A stretch of DNA of 64,000 nt from Termitidicoccus mucosus (GTDB lineage: Bacteria; Verrucomicrobiota; Verrucomicrobiia; Opitutales; Opitutaceae), in the NCBI RefSeq assembly GCF_038725785.1, contig NZ_CP109796.1, forward strand, positions 806,001 through 870,000, given 5' to 3'. Shown here piece after piece: positions 18,126 through 29,904 of the stretch (the stretch's first letter is position 1; every line of letters starts with the position of its first letter). The translations under genes and the position numbers were made by a program. The notes below the pieces were generated by a model. That model saw nothing but the letters and a program-made list of their open reading frames with translations, was not told where the DNA came from and searched no databases.

Positions 18126-18767
18126 TTAAGGCCGCATCCCGGTGCCTGGCGCGCCGGTGGTCCTGCGCGTCAGATCGTAGAGCGCGTAGCCGGCAAAGAG
18201 ATTGGGCCGGCAGCCGCACGACGTTTTCCAGTCGCCGCGCAGCATCACGCGGCGAACCACGCGAATGCGTTTGCTGGCGCAAAAATGCTCGAAATCGGCC
18301 ACGCTCACCGGATTCGCCGGACGGCTCTCATGCCACTCGGTGGTGAAGACGGCGTTGCGCAGCTTGCGTCCGCGCCAGAGCATGCCGAGCCGGTTTTTCC
18401 AATACCCGTAATTGATGAACCCCACCGTCACCGCGCCGCCCACGCGCAACGCCTCGTCGATCACGGCCGCCGGATTGTCCACCTCCTCCAGCGTGCGGGA
18501 ACAGATCACGCGGTCGAAATGCCGGTCGGGAAACGCGCGCATGAACGCCATCATGTCACCCTGGTAGGCCGTAATGCCGCGCCGGATACACGCGGCGATC
18601 TTCTCCACGTCGAGGTCCACCCCGACCGCGAACACCTCCTTCGACTGCACGAGCGATTCGAGCAGCACGCCGCGGCCGCAGCCCAGGTCGAGCACGCGCG
18701 AGCGCGGCTCCACCCAGTCGGCGATGACCTGCATGTCCACGGAACGTTTGGCGGCGGTTTTCTGCAT
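18126..18767 (-). CDS. metW: MetW-family methyltransferase-like protein
   Basis: The 213-residue protein has the class I SAM-dependent fold with motif I VLDLGCGRGVLLESL, then VGVDLDVEKIAACIRRGI, YQGDM, and HFDRVICSRTLEEVDNPAAVIDEALRVG. The distal motifs YGYWKNRLGMLW, EWHESRPANPVSVADFEHFC and KTSCGCRPNLFAGYALYDL fit MetW. MetW acts with homoserine O-acyltransferase (MetX) in methionine synthesis in many bacteria. No metX is next to it here, so the pathway role is inferred from family only. Confidence 0.85.
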   Translation of the reverse strand: MQKTAAKRSVDMQVIADWVEPRSRVLDLGCGRGVLLESLVQSKEVFAVGVDLDVEKIAACIRRGITAYQGDMMAFMRAFPDRHFDRVICSRTLEEVDNPAAVIDEALRVGGAVTVGFINYGYWKNRLGMLWRGRKLRNAVFTTEWHESRPANPVSVADFEHFCASKRIRVVRRVMLRGDWKTSCGCRPNLFAGYALYDLTRRTTGAPGTGMRP

Positions 18768-18991
18768 CGACGGATAGCAGATACCGCCCTGCCCTTCTCA
18801 TCCAGCCAGAAGTTCAGTGTCATTGGCCTGCAATAAGTACCGGGTTTCCAAGGAAACCTGCGGAGGGCGCGCGAAGGACAGGAAATCCGTATTTATACAC
18901 TTGCGGCACGAAACGATTGCCTCTTACTCGACAGGCTGTTCGCGGAGGCTGTCAGGCGGCCTCTGCATCGCCCCTGCAAACTCTACCGACC

Positions 18992-20722
18992 ATGCCCACC
19001 ATTCTGGCAAGCATTACGACCCTTGAGCTTAAATTCGTCGATTATCTCATTATCGGCATTTATTTCGCCTTCGTGCTCGGCATCGGCTGGGTGCTGCGGC
19101 GGCAGATGACCGGCACCAAGGACTACCTCGAATCCGGCCGCTCGCTGCCCGCGTGGATCTGCGCGCTGGGCTTCATCGGCGCCAATCTGGGCGCGCAGGA
19201 GGTCATGGGCATGGCCGCCTCGGGCGCCAAGTACGGCATCATGACCAGCCATTTTTATTGGATCGGCGCGATTCCCGCGATGATCTTCGTGGCCATCTTC
19301 ATGATGCCGTTTTATTACGGTTCCAAGGCGCGCTCAGTGCCCGAATACCTGAAGCTGCGCTTCGACGAGAAGACGCGCGGGTTCAACGCCCTCACCTTCG
19401 CCGGCATGACCGTGATGTCCTCGGGCATCTCGATGTATGCGCTGGCCAAGCTCCTCAACCTCATCCTCGGCTGGAACTTCCACGGCTGCATCATCGTCTC
19501 CGGGCTGATCGTGCTCGCCTACATTCTCATGGGCGGCCTCACCTCCGCCATCTACAACGAGGTGCTCCAGTTTTTCCTCATCGTGTTCGGCTTCCTGCCG
19601 CTTGTGCTGCTCGGCCTCAAAAACGTCGGCGGCTGGGAGGGACTGAAAACGAAGCTCATGCCCGTGGCGGAAAACGCCGGCTTCGCCAGCGATGCGTGGA
19701 CGCACTCGTGGAGCTTCACCGGCTCGCCGGCGACCAATCCGATGGGCGTGGAGTGGTTCGGCTTGGCGATGGGATTGGGCTTCGTGCTTTCGTTCGGCTA
19801 CTGGTGCACGGACTTTCTTGTCATCCAGCGCGCCATGGCCGCGAAGGACATGGGCGCGGCGCGACGCACCCCCATTCTCGCGGCGATTCCCAAGATGCTT
19901 TTCCCCGCGCTGGTGATCGCGCCGGGCATGATCGCCATCGCGATGCACAGCATGGCCGACAGCAGCTTCCACCTGCCCGCCAAGGGCGACAGCCTCGACT
20001 ATGACCTGGTCGTGCCGACGATGCTCTCGTATTATTTTCCCACCGGCATGCTCGGCATCGGCCTGACCGCGCTGATGGCCTCGTTCATGAGCGGCATGGC
20101 GGGCAACGTGACCGCCTTCAATACCGTCTTCACCTACGACATTTACCAGAGCTATATCAAGAAGGACGGTTCCGACCGGCACTACCTCAACGTCGGTCGC
20201 TGGACGACCGTTTTCGGCATCCTCTTCAGCATGGGCGCGGCGTATTTCGCGGCGGCCTTCAACAATATCATGGACGTGCTGCAACTGGTGTTCGCCTTTG
20301 TGAACGCGCCGCTCTTCGCCACGTTCCTGCTCGGCATGTTCTGGCGCCGCACGACCGGCCACGCGGCGTTTTCCGGGCTCGTGCTCGGCACGGTCGCCGC
20401 CGCCATCCATCACGGTCTCTCGCTGCCGGAAAAAGCCGTGGCCGGAATCAAGGGGGGCTGGCTCTCGATCCAGCACGTTTACCCGAGCGAAATGGCGCAG
20501 AACTTCTGGACCGCGATCTGGGCATGGAGCACTTGCTTCGTAATCACCATCCTCGTCTCGCTCGCGACCAAACGCACCAAGACCGATGACGAACTGCGCG
20601 GTCTGGTCTATTCGCTCACGGAAAAGATCAAGGAACACGACACGGCCTGGTGGAAACGCCCGGCGGTGTTCGGCACCGTGGTGCTCCTGTGCGCCGTCGT
20701 GCTCAACATCCTCTTCTTCTAA
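18992..20722 (+). CDS. sodium:solute symporter (SSS family)
   Basis: From ATG at 18992 the 576-residue protein begins MPTILASITTLELKFVDYLIIGIYFAFVLGIGWVLRRQM and has about 14 predicted transmembrane helices. SSS hallmarks are DYLESGRSLPAWICALGFIGANLGAQEVMGMAASGAKYG, GGLTSAIYNEVLQFFLIVFG and GLTALMASFMSGMAGNVTAFNTVFTYDIYQ. The family couples Na+ to uptake of sugars, myo-inositol, carboxylates or similar solutes; the SGLT-like length suggests a sugar. A small two-helix protein follows 21 bp later. Substrate is not deducible. Confidence 0.88.
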   Translation: MPTILASITTLELKFVDYLIIGIYFAFVLGIGWVLRRQMTGTKDYLESGRSLPAWICALGFIGANLGAQEVMGMAASGAKYGIMTSHFYWIGAIPAMIFVAIFMMPFYYGSKARSVPEYLKLRFDEKTRGFNALTFAGMTVMSSGISMYALAKLLNLILGWNFHGCIIVSGLIVLAYILMGGLTSAIYNEVLQFFLIVFGFLPLVLLGLKNVGGWEGLKTKLMPVAENAGFASDAWTHSWSFTGSPATNPMGVEWFGLAMGLGFVLSFGYWCTDFLVIQRAMAAKDMGAARRTPILAAIPKMLFPALVIAPGMIAIAMHSMADSSFHLPAKGDSLDYDLVVPTMLSYYFPTGMLGIGLTALMASFMSGMAGNVTAFNTVFTYDIYQSYIKKDGSDRHYLNVGRWTTVFGILFSMGAAYFAAAFNNIMDVLQLVFAFVNAPLFATFLLGMFWRRTTGHAAFSGLVLGTVAAAIHHGLSLPEKAVAGIKGGWLSIQHVYPSEMAQNFWTAIWAWSTCFVITILVSLATKRTKTDDELRGLVYSLTEKIKEHDTAWWKRPAVFGTVVLLCAVVLNILFF

Positions 20723-20743
20723 CCCTCAACCTTGCGCAAAACC

Positions 20744-20950
20744 ATGCAACTCGACGTCCGCCTCCCGATGGGTCTTCTCTTTCTGATTCTGGGAGTGATC
20801 CTGCTCATCTACGGGTTCGTTTCCGACCCTGCAATCTACTCCGCGCACCATAATTACGGGCTGAATATCAACATCGCCTCGGGCGTTGTTTTCGGCGTGT
20901 TCGGCCTGGCGATGCTGTTTCTGGCAAAACGCGGAAAAAACAAATCGTAG
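20744..20950 (+). CDS. small two-helix membrane protein
   Basis: ATG at 20744 gives 68 residues (MQLDVRLPMGLLFLILGVILLIYGFV...). Two hydrophobic helices (about residues 8-27 and 45-62) flank a short loop, SDPAIYSAHHNYGLNINI, and the tail is basic (KRGKNKS). It follows the SSS symporter by 21 bp and is probably co-transcribed, so it may be an accessory subunit. No family name can be given with confidence. Confidence 0.7.
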   Translation: MQLDVRLPMGLLFLILGVILLIYGFVSDPAIYSAHHNYGLNINIASGVVFGVFGLAMLFLAKRGKNKS

Positions 20951-21074
20951 CAGACAGAATGAACGACCGCCGCGTGCCGACGGTCGTCCCATTATTATCG
21001 TGTTGGGTATTTTGGCTTTTGGCCTGCCAGCCCATGAGGCATCCCACGGCATGGCAATGCCCATTCACAGGCGC

Positions 21075-21167
21075 GGCTCGACGCAAGGTCGAGCCCTACG
21101 GGCACTGTCGCACCAGCGGCATTCCGCGGCGGCGTTGGCACCGTAGGGCCTGACCTTGCGTCAGGCC
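21075..21167. repeat. REP pair, family E (heads facing inward, CTTGC loop)
   Basis: The two units are GTAG plus GGCCTGAC-CTTGC-GTCAGGCC (right) and, inverted, GTAG plus GGCTCGAC-CTTGC-GTCGAGCC (left). The stem bases differ between the units but remain paired in each, a compensatory change. The pair sits between the convergent small membrane protein and phosphodiesterase genes, in a 250-bp gap with nothing else visible. Confidence 0.8.
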
Positions 21168-21200
21168 GCGAACCGCCCTTCCTGTGGGACGGCGGTGGTT

Positions 21201-22646
21201 TCACTTCATGATTTCGTCCAGCACCCTGCCGTCCGTGTCCGGCAGCGAGAGCCCCAGCAATGACGCCCCCGTCGGCGCGACGTCGGTGTTGTTGATTTCA
21301 CCCAGTGTCACACCGGCCTTTATGCCCGCGCCCCACGCGACAAAACACGCCTTCAGCTTCTGGCTGTCCGGCAGATAGCCATGCGCGCCCTTGGTGTCTG
21401 ATATTTTATAAATCACGGAGGACCGGTTCACCCTCGCGGAAAATGCATAGCCGTCCTTCGCCGACAGCATCACGTCCGCCGCCCGCCAGTCTTTTCCGAC
21501 GACCGCCTGCCCGCGTTTCGCCAGATCATCGGGCAGCATGATCGCCTCGATGCCCTCGACCTCCTTCAAGGCCGGCAGCAGTTTTTTCATGATCGCATCA
21601 CGGTCGCGTCCGCTTTTGATATAAATCCCCGCGGCCCCGCCCATCGAAACAAAAGCGACATCGCCCCCGGTCACCTTTCCCTTGGATACATTCACCAAGC
21701 CCGCGTCGTGCAACGCCATGTTGATATTGATCTGTTTCTGGTAACTCCTGAATCCGTGATCGGACACGACGAACAAAGTCGTCCGCTCCCTGCGCCCGGA
21801 TTTTTCGACCGCCTCCACGATTTGCCCGAGCATCCGGTCCGCTTCCGCGCATGCGGCATACGCAAACTCCGTGTCCCGCCCCGACTGGTGCTGATAGGCA
21901 TCCACCGCGTCGAAGTGGAGCAGGAGCAGATTCGGGCTGTGCGCCTCCAGCACATGCAGCGCGACTTGGGTGTGCAGGCGATCCCATTCCGTCTTTCCCT
22001 CCGCGCCGCGCTTGCTCAGCTCCGGCTTTTGCTCGTCATGGGCCGGCGGTTGCTTGGATGCCCACAACCCCTTGTGTTGATAGGGAACTTTTTTCGCCTC
22101 CAGTTCTCGCAACAAGGAAGGCGTGCTGTATTGGTCGTTCAACGTCTGGTCGATCACGCACGGGATCTGCCAGTCCAGGGCGGGCGCGTTGCGGCTGGCC
22201 GGCCACGAGATGCCCGCGGTTTTGAGCCCGGCCCGGTGGGCGACATCATACAGTGTCGGGGCGGTGACGATCTGGTCCTTGTCAAAGACCGGATCCCACA
22301 ACAGCATCACCTCCTTCTCGGTATTTCGGTCGTAATAGGAATTGCCGATCACGCCATGTCGCGCCGGGGTGACGCCCGTGATCATGCTCGTGTGGTTTGC
22401 CCATGTCACGGTGGGAAACACGCTCATCATGGTCTGCGCCCGCGCCCCCTCGCGGATCAACCGGTGCAACACCGGCATTTTCACCGCGGCATTGTCAATA
22501 TAATCCGCCGGCAGCCCGTCGATGCTGACAATGATCAGCGTCCGGTCTTTCTCGGGTGTTGTTACTCCGGCACTCGCGCATGCGAAATGCGCTGGCCCCC
22601 ATACGAGCGCTGCCAAGGCAGTGATTTTTGAAATCAATATTTTCAT
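21201..22646 (-). CDS. secreted ectonucleotide pyrophosphatase/phosphodiesterase (alkaline phosphatase superfamily)
   Basis: ATG at 22646 gives a 481-residue protein with a signal peptide (MKILISKITALAALVWGPAHFACA). It has the NPP-type metal sites: TLIIVSIDGLPADY, the nucleophile in FPTVTWANHTSMITG, GNSYYD, LLLHFDAVDAYQHQSG and VVSDHGFRSY. NPP-family enzymes hydrolyse pyrophosphate or phosphodiester bonds of nucleotides, nucleotide sugars or lipids. A periplasmic phosphate or nucleotide scavenging role fits. It stands alone, 410 bp downstream of the XRE-cupin gene on the same strand. Confidence 0.85.
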   Translation of the reverse strand: MKILISKITALAALVWGPAHFACASAGVTTPEKDRTLIIVSIDGLPADYIDNAAVKMPVLHRLIREGARAQTMMSVFPTVTWANHTSMITGVTPARHGVIGNSYYDRNTEKEVMLLWDPVFDKDQIVTAPTLYDVAHRAGLKTAGISWPASRNAPALDWQIPCVIDQTLNDQYSTPSLLRELEAKKVPYQHKGLWASKQPPAHDEQKPELSKRGAEGKTEWDRLHTQVALHVLEAHSPNLLLLHFDAVDAYQHQSGRDTEFAYAACAEADRMLGQIVEAVEKSGRRERTTLFVVSDHGFRSYQKQININMALHDAGLVNVSKGKVTGGDVAFVSMGGAAGIYIKSGRDRDAIMKKLLPALKEVEGIEAIMLPDDLAKRGQAVVGKDWRAADVMLSAKDGYAFSARVNRSSVIYKISDTKGAHGYLPDSQKLKACFVAWGAGIKAGVTLGEINNTDVAPTGASLLGLSLPDTDGRVLDEIMK

Positions 22647-23056
22647 AATATATTTGATGCTCCTCAAAATTTACCACAGCCGGCGAATGAACCTACTGGT
22701 CGTGTTTCGCGCGCGGCCCTTATCCCAAGCGTAACCGCGTCTTGGATGCTTCCATTAATGGCAAGCCAAGGATGTTTTTTAGGATATGCTTATGTTGTCG
22801 GATAAGAAACATTGGGACAAAACCTTTTTGCTTCGATGTGGATGCGGGGTGATTGTCGTTTATAATTGCTGAATTGATTTAGCGGTCAAGCATTTTCTAG
22901 GCTTCCCCAAGAAACCTTTCATATCGGGCGATCCCCCAACACGGCGGGGGGCAGGATGAGGCGGGTGATGAAATTATCCGGATCCAGATAATTTCTGCAT
23001 GATTGCCAATATCATCGTCCGTCCGTATTGCCATGGCATTGCGAGGTCGCCCGTGA
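22647..23056. other. AT-richer intergenic region
   Basis: About 410 bp upstream of the phosphodiesterase gene and downstream of the XRE-cupin gene have lower GC than the flanking genes and no convincing ORF or RNA gene. The only clear structure is the inverted repeat at 22970-22995. A short frame near 22790 (SDKKHWDKTFLLRCGCG) resembles nothing I can name. Confidence 0.4.
22970..22995. promoter_or_regulatory. inverted repeat GAAATTATC/GATAATTTC
   Basis: Perfect 9-bp arms flank the 8-bp spacer CGGATCCA. It lies 62 bp past the stop of the XRE-cupin gene. It may be an operator or, less likely, a terminator, since no T-run follows on the minus strand. Confidence 0.35.
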
Positions 23057-23620
23057 TCACGCACCGCCGCGCTCAAGAAACACGCAGAGCACGCGCGCCG
23101 GCTTGTTTGTCATGTTGAACAGGCGGTGGTCCGTCTCGGCGTCAAAATACAGGCTGTCTCCTGTCGCGAGCGAATGCACCTTCCCGTCAAATTCAAATTC
23201 CACCCGTCCGGCCAGCACGGTGAGAAACTCCTCCCCTTCGTGGGGCATCGCCACCGAGCGTCCGCCATGCGCCGGAATCAGAAGCTCGAACGGGTCCATC
23301 GCCCGGTGGGCGCGGCCATGGGCGAGCGAATAATAAACGATGTTGGAATTCGCGGCATCGCGCTCCATCTGCTTGCGCTTGTCGCGCGGCACGATGCAGA
23401 GCTTCGGTTTTTCCTCGAGCCCGTCCACCAGTTCCGACAGGCGCACGCCCAATGTCTCGCACAGCTTGACCAGTGTCGGCAGTGTTGGTGTCACGCGGAA
23501 GTTCTCCACTTTTGAGATCAATCCCTTGGCCAGTCCGGATGACTCGGCGACCTGGTCGAGCGTCAATCCGCGTCCGACGCGGGCGGTGCGTATTCGTTGG
23601 GCAAGTTCTACGATATTCAT
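23057..23620 (-). CDS. XRE-family transcriptional regulator with cupin domain
   Basis: This 187-residue protein has an N-terminal helix-turn-helix (IRTARVGRGLTLDQVAESSGLAKGLISKVENFRVTPTLPTLVKL, residues about 10-55). A C-terminal cupin follows, with the metal-ligand pattern HEGEEFLTVLAGRVEFEFDG and later LYFDAETDHRLFN. This architecture (like PuuR or SutR) senses a small molecule with the cupin and represses nearby genes. The target is not evident. The icd gene lies upstream on the same strand, 155 bp away. Confidence 0.88.
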   Translation of the reverse strand: MNIVELAQRIRTARVGRGLTLDQVAESSGLAKGLISKVENFRVTPTLPTLVKLCETLGVRLSELVDGLEEKPKLCIVPRDKRKQMERDAANSNIVYYSLAHGRAHRAMDPFELLIPAHGGRSVAMPHEGEEFLTVLAGRVEFEFDGKVHSLATGDSLYFDAETDHRLFNMTNKPARVLCVFLERGGA

Positions 23621-23706
23621 GGGGCGGTCGGTGGTTTAAACGACCACGGAGTTTCCCGCCAAGCAAAATTTCGCGCTAAAAAGAAACCAGGGGGATAAAC
23701 GAGAGT

Positions 23707-23747
23707 GAGGCCAGCCGGAGCGGCGGGGACACCGCCGCTCCGGCTGG
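23707..23747. repeat. long REP-like hairpin, family G
   Basis: Perfect 18-bp arms (GGCCAGCCGGAGCGGCGG and complement) surround a 5-base loop, GGACA, which reads TGTCC on the other strand. On that strand the inner part is GGAG plus CGGCGG-TGTCC-CCGCCG plus CTCC, matching the REP grammar. It lies between icd and the XRE-cupin gene and could also act as a terminator for icd. Confidence 0.75.
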
Positions 23748-23775
23748 CCGCGTAACCTCTCCTTCGTAAATGGCC

Positions 23776-26067
<2,292 letters not shown>

Positions 26068-26176
26068 TCAAAAAAACGGAAAATGCAGGCATTCAGGAAA
26101 GGTGGAAAAGCGCGGTGCTGATTGGGAAATGACGGAGGGGATGACATCCCCTGCCCTGCCCGCCCCCGCCTCCACC

Positions 26177-26362
26177 TCATAATGCCAGCCCGATCACCTG
26201 TTTCTGCCTGCGCAGGATTTCGCGGAGCCGGGTGACGTCAATTTCCTGGACCGGCGCATCCGCGCGGACCGCCAACGCCACCGCGACACCGCTCGCTTGC
26301 CGCAGGCTCATGCAATCCGATTCCGGTCCGGGCTCCGCCCAAAAATCGAGGCCGGTGAAATC
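26177..26362 (-). pseudogene. C-terminal remnant of an FAD-dependent oxidoreductase
   Basis: Directly after the TGA of the 26363 gene and in the same frame, the minus strand reads FTGLDFWAEPGPESDCMSLRQASGVAVALAVRADAPVQEIDVTRLREILRRQKQVIGLAL and stops. The SLRQASGVAVALA...VTRLREILRRQ pattern resembles the extreme C-terminus of FAD_oxidored-type proteins, where a conserved Ala/Gly-rich helix contacts FAD. No N-terminal Rossmann motif exists nearby. I therefore read it as a decayed gene end. Family assignment is from memory of the pattern and is tentative. Confidence 0.45.
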
Positions 26363-27151
26363 TCACCGGATAAACTCGATCTTCACATCATCCACCGCCA
26401 GCGCGTTGCCGGTGGATTTGGCATGGGTGGGATAATACCAACGGATGGCAAAGCTGGCGCCCCGCGGCACGGGACGGTCAAAGACGATTTCGACCGGGGC
26501 GAATTCGCGCATGCATTGCGGCGCGGTGCCGTTGTGCACATTGGCCCCCGAGGTCCGGGGCGCGGTGAATATCAACGAGTCCGGTGCGTCCGTCCAAAAC
26601 TGTTTTGCCCGCGGGGCAAAAGTGCCGGCGTCAAAGGTGAAGCCGAGCCAGCGCCACCCCACCACCAGCGTCGAGGCGGCTTCACTCTGCCGGCGCCATT
26701 GGCGTCCGGTATAAGCGACTTTCACGCCCTTGATGGGCGTTTCCGTCTTGTTTTGAAAAACGACCGCCACGGCCGCGTCACGGTAAAGCCCCTGCGTGCT
26801 GCGAAAGCCGACGGAACGATTGCCCTGCCCGTCCATCCCGTAATTGAAAAAGACCGGGGCGTCCACGTAGGCGCCGCTGCCGGAAAAGTCTCCCTTTGAG
26901 GAGGCGACATCCCGAAACCAGCCCGGCAGGGTTTCGTTGTTCTTCCAGTCCAGCGCGCCGGCCTTGTCCGGTTTCGTTGCAGCCGCGGTGGGCAGGGAAT
27001 CGAAGTTTTGTGCATAGACCTCACTCACTGAGATCTCGGCCGGCGAGGATGCCTTGCCGCTGATAATGGAAACCTGGGCGGGCAGCGTGCTGACAGCCCC
27101 TCCCGCGCACAGGGCGAAAGCCAACAGTTGTCTTGCGATATGGGTGGTCAT
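26363..27151 (-). CDS. secreted beta-sandwich protein of unknown function
   Basis: ATG at 27151 gives 262 residues with a signal peptide (MTTHIARQLLAFALCAGGAVSTLPAQ). The mature part starts with the 'YAQNFDSLPT....W.NNETLPGWF' pattern seen in exported Verrucomicrobiota and Planctomycetes proteins, and ends with LAVDDVKIEF, typical of a concanavalin-like jelly roll. No sorting signal or catalytic motif is visible. It lies downstream of the TonB receptor on the same strand and has the repeat TTGACCGTTGACC about 90 bp before the start. It may bind glycan; function is unknown. Confidence 0.65.
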   Translation of the reverse strand: MTTHIARQLLAFALCAGGAVSTLPAQVSIISGKASSPAEISVSEVYAQNFDSLPTAAATKPDKAGALDWKNNETLPGWFRDVASSKGDFSGSGAYVDAPVFFNYGMDGQGNRSVGFRSTQGLYRDAAVAVVFQNKTETPIKGVKVAYTGRQWRRQSEAASTLVVGWRWLGFTFDAGTFAPRAKQFWTDAPDSLIFTAPRTSGANVHNGTAPQCMREFAPVEIVFDRPVPRGASFAIRWYYPTHAKSTGNALAVDDVKIEFIR

Positions 27152-27238
27152 GGAAGCGGGGAAACTGGCCCTGCCGGCATGGCAGGGACGTATGGGCAGA
27201 ACAGATGACGCAATGGCGGCAAGCGCAACCAACGGATG

Positions 27239-27253
27239 GGTTGACCGTTGACC
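27239..27253. promoter_or_regulatory. putative operator, tandem GTCAAC half-sites
   Basis: On the minus strand it reads GGTCAACGGTCAACC, sharing the core TCAACGGT with the sites at 6712 and 39601. It is about 90 bp upstream of the start at 27151. Half-sites are direct repeats here but inverted at the other two sites. Confidence 0.35.
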
Positions 27254-27319
27254 TGCCTGCCGGCCCTTCTTTCCTTGTCGGACGCTGGCCACGGCCAACG
27301 CCGATACTCCTGATTGGCG

Positions 27320-29679
27320 CTAGAAAGCAACCTTCACCGTGAATCTCGCCTCGCGCCCATTCGGACCAAAGGACGCCTGCGAAATCGTCCGCTTGTCGAA
27401 GAGGTTCAAAATGTTGACCGAAAAGTCCACCTGCATCCCGTTCCGCAGCCTGACCTCGTAACCGGCAAACATGGACCAGTCGCTTGAGGAGGGGATTTGA
27501 TAATCGGTTCGCGCCAGGCTGCCACTGGATCGCCCCACCGCCCTTATGCGCAACGCCTCCGCGATATATTTATAACTGACGCCGATCCGGGTCCCCTTGA
27601 GGATGCGCTGCGGCCTGTAGGTCATGCCCACGCCAAACGTGCGGCTCGGAATATTAAGCGGACGTGTTCCCACCAGGGAGGGATCCTCCATGTTTTTGAC
27701 CACCTCGGCCGCCACCCATGACGCATTTCCAATCATGGTAAGGCCGGGGAGCAAACGCCCGGAGAGATCGATCCCGATGCCTTTTCCCCGCGTGGAACCG
27801 CCGTCGATATAATAAGGGATCGTGGTGTCGTCGGGATATATAAGGGACTCGGGATTTCTTGTCGTCTCATTGTCCTGCGTAACCTGATAAAAGGAAATGG
27901 TGTAGGAGAACCGTTCCTGCATGAGCAGGCCCTTGAATCCGACTTCCCCGCCCTCTGCCGTCGTGTTCCCATAAATGGTCCCCACGTTTGGGTCCACCGT
28001 CGGCTCTGGATTAAACGAGGTGCCATAGCTGGCGTAGGCGATGAATTTTTTGGGAATGATGTTGTAGGTCAGCCCGACGCTGTAAGAAAAATTGTCTTCA
28101 TTGCTTTTGGCGCTGCTCAAGTTCCCATTGGCGCTCAGAGGCCGCCGGTTCTTGATCGAAGAGAAATCCTGCCGTATGGAGCCGGTCAGGTTCAGACGCC
28201 CGTCAAGCATCTCCACTGTATGATTGAACAGCGCGCCGTAGAACGTCAGATCGGTGCTGTAGGTGCTGGCATCCGTCCCTGTCCAGCCCGCGCCTGGATC
28301 AAAAGACGGCAGCAGTGAGTATTTGGGCTCGGTGTTAAACGGATCCGCCGCCCTCCATCCCTGCCACTCCGCGCTGTCCAGGCCAAGGGACATCACGGCA
28401 TTCATCAAGTTTGTCCCCGACAGTCCCCACTGCCAGTTGTGCTGCTTGTTTCTAAACCAATCGAATGTCAGCAGGCTGCGCTGCCTCACGCGGGATTTCC
28501 AAGTCTTGGTGAAATCGAGCTGGCCTCCATATTGATCATAATCTATCGTCTGGTAATTCATGCTCGTCCGATAGGCCTGGGCGGTTCCGGCGGTGTTGCT
28601 CCAGCGATTGTTATATGGGTCCCACAGCGCCAATGATCCCGGCCAAAGCTGCCAGAAGTCACGGCTTGTATAACCCAGGTTGGCACGCATGCTCAAGTCC
28701 GGGGCCAGGCGGTGTTCAAGCTGTATATAATATGAATCATTTTTCTGCTGGTCCGGCGCTCCTCGCCGCTCACGTTGAAATTGACCAGCCGCTCGGCAAT
28801 CCGGCGGTCAGGCAGGTCGTACACGCTGCCTGAGATTACCCAGTCCGCGGGGTCGTCGGATCCTCTGCGGTCAATGTATCTGGCTTGGGCGTAATAGTTG
28901 TTCATCATTCTGTCCGTATGCTCAACCTCAAAGGTAAGGGAGGTGTTGGGGGATATTTTATAAGTCACACCCGCGGATAGATTGAATGTGCGGTTAAACC
29001 AGAATTCCGTGGCCCTCTCCATGTCGTAATATGCGACATCCAGGCGGTAATACAGCCTGTCCTTCACCAAGGGCCCCGTCACATATGCGTCGACTCGGTT
29101 ATAATCGTATGAACCGGCAATTGCCGCAATCCCCGTGCGAAACTTGGTCTGGGGCTTTTTCGAGATATAATTCACCACGCCGCCGGGCGCAACTCTCCCG
29201 TAGATGGCGGACTGCGGTCCCTTGATCACCTCGACCCGCTCAATGCTGTTTGATTCCGGCGTCTGGCTGCGGTAGAAGCCGTTGCGAAAATAAGGCACAT
29301 TAAACCCGCGAAGCCTCGTTCCGCCGCCACCGCCGGTCGCCGGATCACCCGGAGCCATGCCGCTGATAAAGGGCACTTGTTCATCGAGATCAAATAGCTG
29401 GAAATCATTGATAAAGTCCGCCGTCAACACTTGGACGGAATAAGGCAGGCTGGAGATCGGCATGGCGATGCGGGTCCCCGAAGTGGATTCGGTGGCCAGA
29501 TAAGAACCATCGTCTTTCCCTTGAACACTGAATTCAGGAAGCACCACAACATCCGTAAAGTCATTATCGGGCGACGCCGGCCTGACCTGGGCATCAAGCG
29601 GAGAAATGCCCGGCGCACACATCGTCACGCATAACACGCATGCTAATAATATATAACGAATTTCATGAGAAGGATTCAT
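27320..29679 (-). pseudogene. TonB-dependent (siderophore-type) receptor interrupted by a frameshift
   Basis: The N-terminal piece starts at ATG 29679 with a signal peptide (IRYILLACVLCVTMCAPGISPLDA), then the plug domain (PYSVQVLTADFINDFQ, TRLRGFNVPYFRNGFYRSQTPESNSIERVEVIKGPQSAIYGRVAPGGVVNYISKKP). It runs into a stop at about 28693. The C-terminal piece continues in the -1 frame and ends ARFTVKVAF with a terminal Phe, typical of outer-membrane barrels. Adding one A to the A5 run at 28740-28744 joins the pieces (SRKNDSYYIQLEHRLAPD). Rejoined length is about 785 residues, normal for FhuA-like receptors. It could be a true pseudogene, a phase-variable gene or a sequencing error. Confidence 0.85.
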
Positions 29680-29904
29680 TGGATTTATTATATAGTTGGA
29701 GGAACACCGAGGATTGCCGGACGCACTCAGCAATATCGCCATCCCCCGGACACCTTTTCGTATGGCCGGAGCATCTGCGATGCATTGCAAAGACGATTGG
29801 TGACTTTGCGATGGCGGGGTGGTCACGAATTCAGGGAATCCGTTTTGCGGAAGACAATCGGACAAAAAGTTAATGATGGAAGATTGCGACAAAACTGCAT
29901 TCCG

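Noticed and set aside
28738-28746. Programmed -1 frameshift in the TonB receptor
   Set aside because: The run is only five A bases and lacks a standard X-XXY-YYZ heptamer; no stimulatory structure was evident. A deletion or error is simpler.
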